Positions 1 through 6,844 of a stretch of DNA of 42,343 nucleotides are shown one piece after another. Origin of the DNA: a virus; IMG/VR virus record IMGVR_UViG_3300030090_005761, positions 1 to 42,343 of that record; one strand, 5' to 3'. A model generated the notes under the pieces. That model worked only from the letters and a program-made list of their open reading frames with translations, did not search any database and was not told where the DNA came from. Made by a program: the position numbers and the translations under genes. The stretch's first letter is position 1. Every line of letters starts with the position of its first letter.

Positions 1-100
1 GCAGGAGTGAACAGACGTAGCGACGCACAGCGCCACGGCTATTGCACGTGACCCCGTAGAAGGTGAGGTCGTGGCGCGGTCGCCGTCTGTGAACGTGGTC
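1..100. repeat. Terminal redundancy (copy 1; copy 2 at 42244-42343)
   Basis: The first 100 bases recur as the last 100 of the window. Bases 1-98 match exactly, base 99 differs (t here, a at 42342) and base 100 matches. This is what a circular or terminally redundant genome gives when an assembler walks past the start. The mismatch in the penultimate base is most likely assembly-end noise. A real 100-bp direct terminal repeat is the alternative. Confidence 0.9.
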
Positions 101-445
101 GCGTGTGTTGAGGCCAGCGGGTTAGCGGGGGTATGGGAAGGCCGTAGCGCGGTATCGCCGTTCGGCTTTAGTCGGACGCCGCGCCGGGCGAGGGCAGGGC
201 GGGACAGCGGTTATGCGCGTGTACTTGCGGTTGGCTGTGCAACGTCGAGGAATCGCCAGCCTCACAGTGGCGAGAGTGACCGTAAGTCGTTGACAGGACT
301 GGGGAAGACGGGACGCGACGTGCTTTGGGCTATGGCGTGGGCTTTTTCGGCGTGTCGTGACGGTGGGTCTGCACGGTGCGTTTTGTTGGGGCGGTGGCGC
401 TGTTATTGCGTCGTAGTGCGGTGCTTTGGGCTTGGCTCTGGCGGT
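1..445. other. Left part of the gene-poor junction region
   Basis: No convincing gene is seen here. The open frames on the + strand lack a ribosome binding site and have low-complexity Arg/Gly/Cys-rich translations. On the circle this joins 41938-42343 to give about 750 bp between the start of the early leftward operon and the end of the terminase-small-like gene. Short inverted repeats occur, for example CGCCA/TGGCG at about 256-274. A packaging site, replication origin or structured RNA would each fit; the sequence does not decide between them. Confidence 0.5.
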
Positions 446-1072
446 CTACTGCGTGTGCGGTGTGGCGTCTTGGTTGGCGTCAGGCACCCCCCGGGGAGGG
501 GGGTCTCCCCCGGCGGCCTCGGCGACCCCGGGTAAAGAAGGCACCTCCGGCACAGAATCGCTGGGCACCTTGTCGTTACGCGGTGCTTCGCTCCACTCGG
601 CGTCTACCGCGTCGTTGCCCATTGACGATACGAAGGCTTCGGCATCTTCGGGTGTTGGCAGGCTGTCTGCCAGGGCGAGGAAGGTCTCGCCGACCTTGGC
701 GACATCTTCGAGGGTCTCGATCAGCTGGGCCCTGGGTTTGAGCTGTGCTATGAGTCGTTCGTCGGTTATCGTCTGTCGCACGAAGTTGAGGTATATCTCT
801 GCGGATTTGGCGTGGCCGCGTTGTGCGTGTTCGGCGAGGACGTCGAGGATCTCGGGTGCTTTGCCTACGGCTTTGCCCGCTACCTCTATGAGCATCTGGT
901 GATATACTTCGGGGCCGTTGGCGAGGTCGTAGAAGTAGGAGTTGGGTGCGAATCCGTTGGCTCTGGCGAGGGATGCGAGGCTTTTGTTCTGGCGCAGCTC
1001 CTGTGGCAGTGCTCGCCACTTGGCGACCAGATCGACTACGGCGGCTGATTTCTCGGATAGTTTCTTAGCCAT
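446..1072 (-). CDS. Putative terminase small subunit (HTH + helical oligomerisation domain)
   Basis: 208 aa. An N-terminal helix-turn-helix-like segment (about residues 28-55, with LASLARANGFAPNSYFYDL) is followed by a long helical part (about 56-140) and a Pro/Asp/Glu-rich disordered tail. This plan matches phage small terminase subunits, which recognise packaging DNA and form a ring docking the large subunit. It lies on the strand opposite the large subunit genes, downstream of the HTH regulator, which is unusual. I start at the ATG at 1072 because the upstream in-frame ATG at 1114 lies inside a perfect hairpin. No clear Shine-Dalgarno precedes 1072. A DNA-binding regulator is the alternative. 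Confidence 0.5.
   Translation of the reverse strand: MAKKLSEKSAAVVDLVAKWRALPQELRQNKSLASLARANGFAPNSYFYDLANGPEVYHQMLIEVAGKAVGKAPEILDVLAEHAQRGHAKSAEIYLNFVRQTITDERLIAQLKPRAQLIETLEDVAKVGETFLALADSLPTPEDAEAFVSSMGNDAVDAEWSEAPRNDKVPSDSVPEVPSLPGVAEAAGGDPPPRGVPDANQDATPHTQ
485..515. other. GC-only overlapping inverted repeats
   Basis: Runs of C and G make several competing hairpins (CCCCCC-GGGGA-GGGGGG, then GGGGG-TCT-CCCCC) inside the 3' end of the terminase-small-like gene. They encode the Gly/Pro-rich tail. They could slow polymerase or act as an end-of-transcript structure, but no T-run follows. Confidence 0.4.
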
Positions 1073-1078
1073 ATATGT

Positions 1079-1114
1079 TTGGAGGGGCGCCGGGGCGAGT
1101 CGGCGCCCCTCCAA
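1079..1114 (-). promoter_or_regulatory. 14-bp perfect hairpin immediately upstream of the terminase-small-like start
   Basis: A perfect inverted repeat (arms 1079-1092 and 1101-1114, arm TTGGAGGGGCGCCG, 8-nt loop) ends 6 bases before the ATG at 1072. It occupies the place where a ribosome binding site should be, has no T-run on either strand, and so is not a standard terminator. In mRNA it could block or gate translation; in DNA it could be a binding site. Confidence 0.65.
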
Positions 1115-1184
1115 CCTGTAGGAGGATACAGGACCCGTGGAAGGGTAACGTCGTTAATATAAAGGTGATGCCATTACGTGGCAA

Positions 1185-1400
1185 CTAAATTTTTTTCGGT
1201 AGCTGTCGCAGGTGATCCACGATCCAGCGCAGTTCGAGGTCGGAGTAGCGGTGCTTCATCAGGCGCTGCGTCCAGTGGAGGCGTGTCTGCCGGTTCATGC
1301 TTGCTTCCTGCAGCAGGCGATGTATCTCGGTTTTGAGCTCTACTTGAGAGGCGGGTTCGGACACAGCTTTATCCCCCGCTGGGTGCCTGTGGGAAGTCAT
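1185..1400 (-). CDS. Small protein of unknown function
   Basis: 71 aa, basic, mostly helical. The C-terminal half is rich in Arg/Leu/Trp (LHWTQRLMKHRYSDLELRW). A GGTGG element sits just before the ATG at 1400. It is co-oriented with the regulator gene and follows a 420-bp gene-free stretch. No family recognised. It could be a small DNA-binding or regulatory protein, judged only from charge and size. Confidence 0.5.
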   Translation of the reverse strand: MTSHRHPAGDKAVSEPASQVELKTEIHRLLQEASMNRQTRLHWTQRLMKHRYSDLELRWIVDHLRQLPKKI

Positions 1401-1823
1401 TATCCACCGGGGTGAGTAACCAGACTCCGTAGTTTATCGTCATATCCGGACGAGTCCTGCGCTTTTGAACGCTATCCGCGGGTGTCTGCTGCGGGATCCG
1501 ACTTGCATATAGCTTGGGGTTGTGAAGCTGCGTCGTGCAGCTGCGGGCGAGTGGCTGGATGCCGTGCCTGAGATGTGATAACCCAGGAGCCTTATAGCGA
1601 AATCTGTCTACCCGGTAGGCCTGCCTTCTCGCCCCATCATCAGGCCGCCGGTGATATAGAATGTTATGTGGTGACGTTGTCCATGGTTGATCTTAAGATG
1701 CAAACGGCGGGCAGGGCTTGTGGGCCCCGTCCGCACGTTTGAGGTGTTGCTATTGGGTAGAACCAAGGTAACACGCCTCCCCCACCATGTCAAGCACTTT
1801 TCGTTACAATAACGATAATCGCA
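1401..1823. other. Gene-free stretch containing a leftward promoter
   Basis: No open frame with a ribosome binding site is seen. A leftward promoter (1765-1793) would start a transcript near 1757 and leave about 350 nt of leader before the 71-aa gene. A GCTGC/GCAGC hairpin lies at about 1530-1545. A small RNA or a long regulated leader is possible. Confidence 0.45.
1765..1793 (-). promoter_or_regulatory. Leftward sigma70-type promoter
   Basis: On the minus strand: TTGACA (1793-1788), 17-bp spacer, TACCTT (1770-1765). The -35 is consensus and the -10 weak. The 13-mer CACCATGTCAAGC containing this -35 (1783-1795) recurs at 3128-3140, again at a leftward -35 element. Confidence 0.55.
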
Positions 1824-2066
1824 TTACACCGGTTCATCGCCGGGTAGCTTGGGCGCCATCTCTTCGATGTCATCGCCATTGACGACGCCATGCTTGCGTC
1901 GGGCAGCCCGCTTGGCTTGCTCGATGACGATGCGGTTGTGCTTGAGCTGCTTCTCTACGGCTTCGTTGCGTATCCGCCTGCTGACCATGTGCTCTACTAT
2001 GGTGTTGGTGCGCACCAGTGCGGTAAGCAAGAGCTTCTCTCTATCTATTTCTGCTGCCACAGCCAT
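1824..2066 (-). CDS. Small charged helical protein, unknown
   Basis: 80 aa, strongly predicted helical with alternating charges (RNEAVEKQLKHNRIVIEQAK), ending in an acidic tail. An AAGGAA element precedes the ATG at 2066. It lies 30 bp downstream of the regulator gene and is probably co-transcribed with it. The ATTACAATAACG-rich region after its stop contains a CGTTA-CAA-TAACG palindrome (about 1803-1815). No family recognised. Confidence 0.55.
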   Translation of the reverse strand: MAVAAEIDREKLLLTALVRTNTIVEHMVSRRIRNEAVEKQLKHNRIVIEQAKRAARRKHGVVNGDDIEEMAPKLPGDEPV

Positions 2067-2096
2067 CGTTGTTCCTTTTTGGGGGAGTGTATGTTT

Positions 2097-2789
2097 TCAA
2101 AACGGAATGGGAGCGCATTGGCAATAGTCGGGCTTCTCGAAGGCCTTCCAGAACCATTGACGAATCTGGGGTATGTCATCGGGTCCCATCTCGTTGATAC
2201 TCTTGTCTAAACGTAGCGTTAGTAGGGTCTGGTCCACCACCATGGCTTTGCTTACCTGCTTAACGAACGTGTTATAGAGGGCAAATAGATCCCGGGAATC
2301 GCGTGGATTCGTATCTCCATCGGGTGTCCACCACCAGGCCGCGACGAGGGTGCTCTTGACTGATCCTTTGGAAAGAGAGTTGCTGGCGATCATCTCCTCG
2401 AAAGTCAGGCACTTTTTTCTGGTGCCTGGGGGCTGGTAGACCTCGCCAGTGCACCGAAAATCGCTGGCGATGTATTCGGCTAACCGCTTGCAATCTCTCG
2501 AAGACGTTTCCTCGGCGATGACGTGCATCATCTCATCGATGCGGCGATCACCTGTCTCACAGGGTAGGCTTTGTGTCTTGTATCCTAATATGAGGTCTTC
2601 AAAGGATAGGTTGGTGATCGAGGACAGGTTGGTGATGGTGCTCTTGGCTATGGTGTCGTTGTCTCCCCTGGCCAGTCGGTAGACGGCGTTCGGGGAAACA
2701 TCGACTAGGCTCGCTAGCTTGTTTGCGCTCATGTTGCTCGCTTTAAGCCAATCGGCCAGTGGTGTGTTACCTTCTTCTTTTTGTTCCAT
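2097..2789 (-). CDS. CI-like XRE-family HTH repressor/regulator
   Basis: 230 aa. Residues about 12-45 form a Cro/C1-type helix-turn-helix (MSANKLASLVDVSPNAVYRL). The remaining ~180 residues match no family I know; no Ser/Lys LexA-type peptidase pair is visible, so RecA-dependent self-cleavage is not indicated. The ATG at 2789 follows a perfect AGGAGGATACA. Its position beside the divergent control region and its own strong promoter fit the lysogeny repressor. It presumably binds sites between 2800 and 3140. A regulator of another step is possible. Confidence 0.75.
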   Translation of the reverse strand: MEQKEEGNTPLADWLKASNMSANKLASLVDVSPNAVYRLARGDNDTIAKSTITNLSSITNLSFEDLILGYKTQSLPCETGDRRIDEMMHVIAEETSSRDCKRLAEYIASDFRCTGEVYQPPGTRKKCLTFEEMIASNSLSKGSVKSTLVAAWWWTPDGDTNPRDSRDLFALYNTFVKQVSKAMVVDQTLLTLRLDKSINEMGPDDIPQIRQWFWKAFEKPDYCQCAPIPF

Positions 2790-2805
2790 TGTATCCTCCT
2801 TAGTT

Positions 2806-2842
2806 GTAATGTCTTGTTGTAACGCTTTCGCCCTGACATTAC
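2806..2842. promoter_or_regulatory. Inverted repeat in the repressor leader
   Basis: GTAATGTC (2806-2813) and GACATTAC (2835-2842) form a perfect 8-bp inverted repeat between the repressor promoter's -10 and its ribosome binding site. It could be an autoregulatory operator or a leader hairpin. Confidence 0.5.
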
Positions 2843-2844
2843 CC

Positions 2845-2873
2845 ATTAAATCGTATAATCTATCACATGTCAA
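2845..2873 (-). promoter_or_regulatory. Promoter of the repressor gene
   Basis: Minus strand TTGACA (2873-2868), 17-bp spacer, TTTAAT (2850-2845). It is among the best sigma70 matches in the window and would start transcription about 50 bp before the repressor ATG. Confidence 0.75.
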
Positions 2874-3152
2874 TGATAATTCCTTGACCGTTTTGCGCTT
2901 GCGGAAAAGATCTATATCTTTTTGTTCTGAGCGCGGAAAATAGGCTCGTTTTTTTCTGCATCCTGCTCATATCCACCTCTCTTTGTGTTATTTAGGTGTT
3001 TTTCATCGCTACGTCATCGCTACGTTTTTCCTTCGATACTGGCGCCTCCCTGTGTATGACGTTATCATTAGGATAAGGATGTTGACGTTATGTTTCACGT
3101 GCAACGTTTAAGTAGTGCTATATTGTGCACCATGTCAAGCTAGGAGGATGCC
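2874..3152. promoter_or_regulatory. Divergent control region between repressor and late operon
   Basis: AT-rich, gene-free. It holds a tandem 11-bp direct repeat CATCGCTACGT (3004-3025), two copies of TGACGTTAT (3057-3065 and 3083-3091), and a near-palindrome GTTTCACGTGCAAC (3089-3102). A minus-strand TTGACA (3138-3133) has weak -10 options (TACTTA or CTACTT). A + strand TGCTATATT (extended -10, 3116-3124) probably serves the late operon. The repeats are likely operator sites. Confidence 0.55.
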
Positions 3153-3500
3153 GTGGGGCGTATGAGTCGGACAAAGGGTGGGCGCGTCGAACGCGAGCTG
3201 GTCAACAAGCTGAAGGACGCAGGTATCGCCGCCGAGCGCGTGCCGCTATCGGGCGCTGCCGGGGGCACGTTCTCTGGTGATGTACTGATACAGGGCGCGT
3301 TGATTGCGGAAGTGAAGGCGCGCAAGGACGGTGAGGGCTTTAAGACCTTGGAGGGTTGGCTGGGCGAGAACGATATGCTGCTGTTAAAGCGCAACAACGC
3401 CGAACCCTTGGCCGTAATGCCGTGGGATGTGCTGGTGACCTTCCTCACAAACATGGATCACTGCGATGCACCTGAAGATCAACCGCTACAAGATGGATGA
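3153..3500 (+). CDS. Hjc/RuvC-replacing Holliday-junction resolvase-like nuclease (PD-(D/E)XK)
   Basis: 115 aa. Archaeal-Hjc-like layout: N-terminal GGRVERELV (E13/E15), RVPLSGAAGG, then the metal-binding S-GD (D43) and E53-V-K55. Such enzymes cut four-way junctions; in phages this resolves branched DNA before packaging, consistent with its place just before the terminase genes. The GTG start at 3153 follows AGGAGG at optimal spacing. It is the first gene of the rightward operon. Its end overlaps the next gene by 35 bp. Confidence 0.75.
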   Translation: MGRMSRTKGGRVERELVNKLKDAGIAAERVPLSGAAGGTFSGDVLIQGALIAEVKARKDGEGFKTLEGWLGENDMLLLKRNNAEPLAVMPWDVLVTFLTNMDHCDAPEDQPLQDG

Positions 3501-3894
3501 AAGCGGCACCCTATCCACGGTGCGCGTCAAAGATGAGACCTTTTGGGGCATCGAACGCCCGTGGATCGGCAACAGGCCGCAGATCTCGTGTATTCCCGGT
3601 GGCGAATATGCCCTTATACGCCACGATTCGCCCCGCTATGGTGATGTCTGGGCCTTCGTCGGGGGTACGGTAAGCTACCAACCCCACCGTCAGGCCGACC
3701 GCTTCGCCTGCCTCATCCATGCGGCCAACTATGGCCATGAGGTCAAGGGATGTCTGGGCTTGGGCCTATCCGCTGGCGCTACGGACGATGGGCGCCTTGC
3801 CGTGTGGAGCAGTCGCAAGGCCATGGCCAAGCTGCACGACATCCTCGATGACGAGATCCACCACACCGCTACGATACACTGGTTCGAGGGGTAA
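3466..3894 (+). CDS. DUF5675 family protein
   Basis: 142 aa. It carries the family hallmarks: an early FWGIERPW-type strand, the ISCIPGGEY signature (about residues 40-48), a His-containing IHAANYGHEVKGCLGLG segment (about 84-101). The family is common in phage genomes, and its biochemical role is not established. A cell-wall role has been suggested only by context. It overlaps both neighbours. The start at 3466 lacks a clear Shine-Dalgarno, so the first residues are uncertain. Confidence 0.7.
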   Translation: MHLKINRYKMDESGTLSTVRVKDETFWGIERPWIGNRPQISCIPGGEYALIRHDSPRYGDVWAFVGGTVSYQPHRQADRFACLIHAANYGHEVKGCLGLGLSAGATDDGRLAVWSSRKAMAKLHDILDDEIHHTATIHWFEG

Positions 3895-4919
3895 TGGCGC
3901 GCTTCGACCTGTCCATGCTCTCCAAGCTGGCTACCCAGCTTATCGCCCGTCCTGAGCTGCACGAGGTCTTTGAGGCGGCAGACTCCAAGAGCTATGAGCA
4001 GATCCGCAGCCTTGCCCTATCGCCTTTCTTCCTGTGGTCCCCTTTTGGTCTGATTAATGACAAGGCCTATGGGGGCTATAGGGGTCAGGATGCTTGTCAG
4101 GCCGGGGCCCTCTTGGATGAGAGCAACAACAAGTGGTTTATCGCCGGTAACCGTGGCGGCAAGACCATCGCCGGGTTGATGGAGGATGTGGCCGACTGTC
4201 TGGGCTTGGATGTGGTCACTAAGCAGCGGTCCAAGCGCTTCGAGGGACCGGTCTATATGTGGGTCGTCTCCGACACGGAAGAGACCAGCGTCAACGTCTG
4301 TGAGCGCACCCTTGTAGAGCAGGTGCTGGGCGAGGATGAATCGGGCTTCTTGTGGAACTTCGTGGATGACGCCTCCCGCTATAGCGCCCGCAGCGGCTGG
4401 GCCGACCACCGCCTGCTCTTTACCAATGGCTCATGGATCCACTTCAAGTTCTCCACGCAGAAGCGCAACACCTTTCAGGGGGTGCGGCTGCACAAGGTGC
4501 ATCACGATGAGGTGCAGCCCCGCGAGATCTATGGCGAGTGCATGGCTCGTTTAGCCGACTATCACGGCCGCTTTCTGGGCACGATGACCCCCATCTTCGA
4601 TGAGAAGCGCGGTGGTATTCCGTGGATCTATGAGGAGCTCTTCCTGCAACAGCAGGCTAAGGGCATCACCTTCCACCGCTGGTCTATGCTCGACAACCCC
4701 CATATCCCTGAAGATGCCAAGCAGCGGCTGATGCAGCAGTGGGACGAGGACGAGATCGAAGCGCGTGTGCATGGTATGTTCGTGCCTATGGGCGTGAAAT
4801 TGGCTTTCTCTTCTAAGCTCTTGCGCCACCTCCGCTCGATGTCGGTCAAGCCCTCTTTGCGTGGCACCCTGCTTATGGACGATGAGGGTGAGGTCACCTG
4901 TGAGATGCAGGCGGCATGA
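3894..4919 (+). CDS. terL: Large terminase, ATPase half (split TerL)
   Basis: 341 aa. The ATPase motor that pumps DNA into the prohead. Walker A GNRGGKT at residues 85-91, Walker B ending HHDE (D205/E206), coupling motif GTMTP at 229-233. A normal TerL continues into an RNase-H-like nuclease; here the frame ends at 4919 and the nuclease is a separate gene whose ATG overlaps this stop as ATGA. Joined, the two give about 585 aa, a normal TerL length. The last ~25 residues (after about 316) look like linker. Confidence 0.9.
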   Translation: MARFDLSMLSKLATQLIARPELHEVFEAADSKSYEQIRSLALSPFFLWSPFGLINDKAYGGYRGQDACQAGALLDESNNKWFIAGNRGGKTIAGLMEDVADCLGLDVVTKQRSKRFEGPVYMWVVSDTEETSVNVCERTLVEQVLGEDESGFLWNFVDDASRYSARSGWADHRLLFTNGSWIHFKFSTQKRNTFQGVRLHKVHHDEVQPREIYGECMARLADYHGRFLGTMTPIFDEKRGGIPWIYEELFLQQQAKGITFHRWSMLDNPHIPEDAKQRLMQQWDEDEIEARVHGMFVPMGVKLAFSSKLLRHLRSMSVKPSLRGTLLMDDEGEVTCEMQAA

Positions 4920-5653
4920 GCTACGATATGCGCATCTGGCAGGAGCCACAGGCCGGTAGGGTCTATGCTATCGGCGGCGATGTCGCGGAGGGGCTGGCGC
5001 ATGGCGATGACTCCGTCTATGAGGTCATCGATGTCGAGTCAGGGCATCAGGTATGCGAGATACAGGGTAAGATCGACCCCATCACCTTCGGTGAGCTGGG
5101 TTACATGCTGGGGACTTGGTATAACGATGCGCTCATAGGTATCGAAAACAACAAGGATGGGGGTGCGAACCGGGTCTTACAGCGCTTAGGCTATCCCCAC
5201 ATCTACCTCCAGCAGTCCAACAGCGGAGAGCCGTGGGATAAGGCGACGCCTAAGCTGGGTTTCAATATGAACCTCAAGACCCGGTTTATTCTGATCGCGC
5301 AGGCCCGCAGATGGATGGAGGATGGCGCCGTCCTGCCCCACTCTGCCCAGCTGATGACGCAGTTTGAGACCTTTGTTTTCGGTAATACCAAGTTCGAGGC
5401 CGTGGCCGGAGCGCACGACGACCTTGTGATGGCGTGGGTTATCGCCATTGAGATGGTCAAGTTCCAGGCCGAATGGGCCGACTCTCTCCTCAATCAGATC
5501 AACCCCTACTGGGAGGGGCAGGAACTGAGCGAATGGGGCGAGGAGGATCTCGATAAAGGTGCTGGATTAGTGGACCGGCATATCGATCAGGCCCGGGCCA
5601 AGCAGCAGAAGGAAGACCCGGACTATGCTTCGACCACAGAAGCCCTGCTATGA
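4916..5653 (+). CDS. Large terminase, nuclease half (split TerL)
   Basis: 245 aa. RNase-H-fold packaging nuclease: D22 in AIGGDVAEG, E77 in IGIENN and D168/D169 in GAHDDLVMA form the expected acidic metal site. It cuts concatemeric DNA to length. It is in the -1 frame relative to the ATPase half and starts on the overlapping ATGA. In single-chain relatives the strand here as DMRIWQEP follows directly on the ATPase domain, so the break falls in an interdomain linker. Translational coupling, a programmed frameshift or a sequencing error could each explain it. Confidence 0.88.
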   Translation: MSYDMRIWQEPQAGRVYAIGGDVAEGLAHGDDSVYEVIDVESGHQVCEIQGKIDPITFGELGYMLGTWYNDALIGIENNKDGGANRVLQRLGYPHIYLQQSNSGEPWDKATPKLGFNMNLKTRFILIAQARRWMEDGAVLPHSAQLMTQFETFVFGNTKFEAVAGAHDDLVMAWVIAIEMVKFQAEWADSLLNQINPYWEGQELSEWGEEDLDKGAGLVDRHIDQARAKQQKEDPDYASTTEALL

Positions 5654-5862
5654 CATTTGCAGAGTTAGATCACCGCATTAGAGATGCCGTGTCTGATCCC
5701 ATACAGAAGAAACTCATACTACAGGGACTCCATGAGATGGAGGAGGCGGTTAATCAGTGTGCCGCTTGGTATTTATCTGTTTCAGGGTACACAGTGGACA
5801 CCGAATCAGGCGGCATTTACCGAAAAGAGGAGCGGCCTACTCGCTTTCAGGTCAATGATTGA
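5650..5862 (+). CDS. Small protein of unknown function
   Basis: 70 aa, no recognised domain, helical N-terminal half and a polar C-terminus. It overlaps the nuclease stop as ATGA and the next start as TGATG, so translation is coupled. Base composition from here to about 6572 is visibly more AT-rich than the flanking terminase and portal genes. This gene and the next look like a transferred cargo pair. Confidence 0.6.
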   Translation: MTFAELDHRIRDAVSDPIQKKLILQGLHEMEEAVNQCAAWYLSVSGYTVDTESGGIYRKEERPTRFQVND

Positions 5863-6572
5863 TGCGACTTTATTTCGGACTGAATGGGACAGAGTCTTTT
5901 CCTCGCTTCGAGTCAATGCGGGGGCAGTTTATTCTGGATACGTTTTGGAAGCCTATACCGCATAAATGGCACGGCATATACAAGGGAATTTTCCTTGATT
6001 CAGGGGCTTTTTCTGCATGGAAAAAGGGGGAAACGATAGACCGTGAGGCGTATGCCGATTATGCCCTTAGCAGCGACTTCGATGCGGTTGCGGGCGACTT
6101 GCGTATTGGCGATGCCGACCCGGATCAGACGCTGGCTGATACCGAATATTTGAAAAACCTCGGACTCAATGCGTTGCCAGCTTATCATCAGGGCGAGCCT
6201 TGGGAGTTCTTGGAGCATCTGGTATCGAATTACGATTATATCGGACTGGGCTGCACAGAGGAGTATTCGGTCACAAACTCTGTTAGGGATTGGCTGTATC
6301 AGTGCTTTTGGAGAATCTGCGACGATGAGGGGCATCCTCGCGTGCGGGTGCATGGCTATCGATTTACTTCGCGGATGAGCGAGTTCCCTTTCTGGTCGGT
6401 GGATTCGACTTCATGGGCACAGAGTCATGGTTCGGTCAGCATGACCAGCATCGGCACGAAGATGCCCTGGCTTTTGCCTTTGGAGGTAGGTGAGCTTGTG
6501 GTCAAATACTACTCTCGTTTACCCCGCTGTTCCAAGCTGACTGAGCCGCAACAGCAAGAACTGGTCTTTTGA
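5862..6572 (+). CDS. tRNA-guanine transglycosylase-like enzyme (DpdA-like)
   Basis: 236 aa. TGT-fold signature in order: FLDSGAFSAW with the likely catalytic Asp46, PAYHQGEPW (substrate-loop QG), DYIGLG (about 125-130), then RVHGYRFTS and FPFWSVDSTSW with the second Asp181. TGT enzymes swap guanine for a 7-deazaguanine base in tRNA; phage DpdA relatives do this in DNA, protecting it from restriction. No preQ0 synthesis genes (queC/D/E, folE) are in the window, so precursor would come from the host. The ATG at 5862 overlaps the previous stop; an in-frame TTG at 5859 is less likely. AT-rich relative to neighbours. tRNA rather than DNA as target cannot be excluded. Confidence 0.68.
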   Translation: MRLYFGLNGTESFPRFESMRGQFILDTFWKPIPHKWHGIYKGIFLDSGAFSAWKKGETIDREAYADYALSSDFDAVAGDLRIGDADPDQTLADTEYLKNLGLNALPAYHQGEPWEFLEHLVSNYDYIGLGCTEEYSVTNSVRDWLYQCFWRICDDEGHPRVRVHGYRFTSRMSEFPFWSVDSTSWAQSHGSVSMTSIGTKMPWLLPLEVGELVVKYYSRLPRCSKLTEPQQQELVF

Positions 6573-6589
6573 CCGTTAGGAGGTATCGG

Positions 6590-6844
6590 ATGGACTATAT
6601 GATGGTCTTGTATTTCGCTGTGATGCTCATCGTCGTGGGTGCCCTGCTTCGGCAGCTCAACTCCGAGCGCAACGAGCGTCAGCAGATGATGGATCGCTAT
6701 GAGAAGCTGGCCGTAGCCGTGCGCTACCACCAGCTGCAGGCCGAGTTGCCGCTGGAGAGCCCTGCGGCTGACTGGTCTTTTGCCGAGGGGAGTGAGTTCG
6801 TGCCGCGTGGCCGCACTTCCGTCGCGGATGTGGAGGGTGCATAA
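6590..6844 (+). CDS. Single-span membrane protein with coiled coil
   Basis: 84 aa. One N-terminal membrane segment (about residues 3-21, MVLYFAVMLIVVGALL), then a charged helical stretch (about 22-45) and a disordered tail. AGGAGG lies at good spacing from the ATG at 6590, which excludes the earlier in-frame start at 6569. The layout resembles small phage lysis or membrane-anchor proteins, but there is no specific family match. Confidence 0.65.
   Translation: MDYMMVLYFAVMLIVVGALLRQLNSERNERQQMMDRYEKLAVAVRYHQLQAELPLESPAADWSFAEGSEFVPRGRTSVADVEGA

Noticed and set aside
71-535. Open frame on the + strand in the junction region
   Set aside because: No ribosome binding site, Arg/Gly/Cys-rich low-complexity translation, and it overlaps the terminal repeat and the terminase-small-like gene.
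1115-1132. Orphan GGAGGATACA on the + strand within CCTGTA/TACAGG
   Set aside because: It matches the phage's ribosome binding sites but the following GTG frame has only three codons. Probably chance or a remnant.
3466-3894. DUF5675 protein as the endolysin
   Set aside because: No hydrolase motif is visible and the family's activity is not established, so the call stays at family level.
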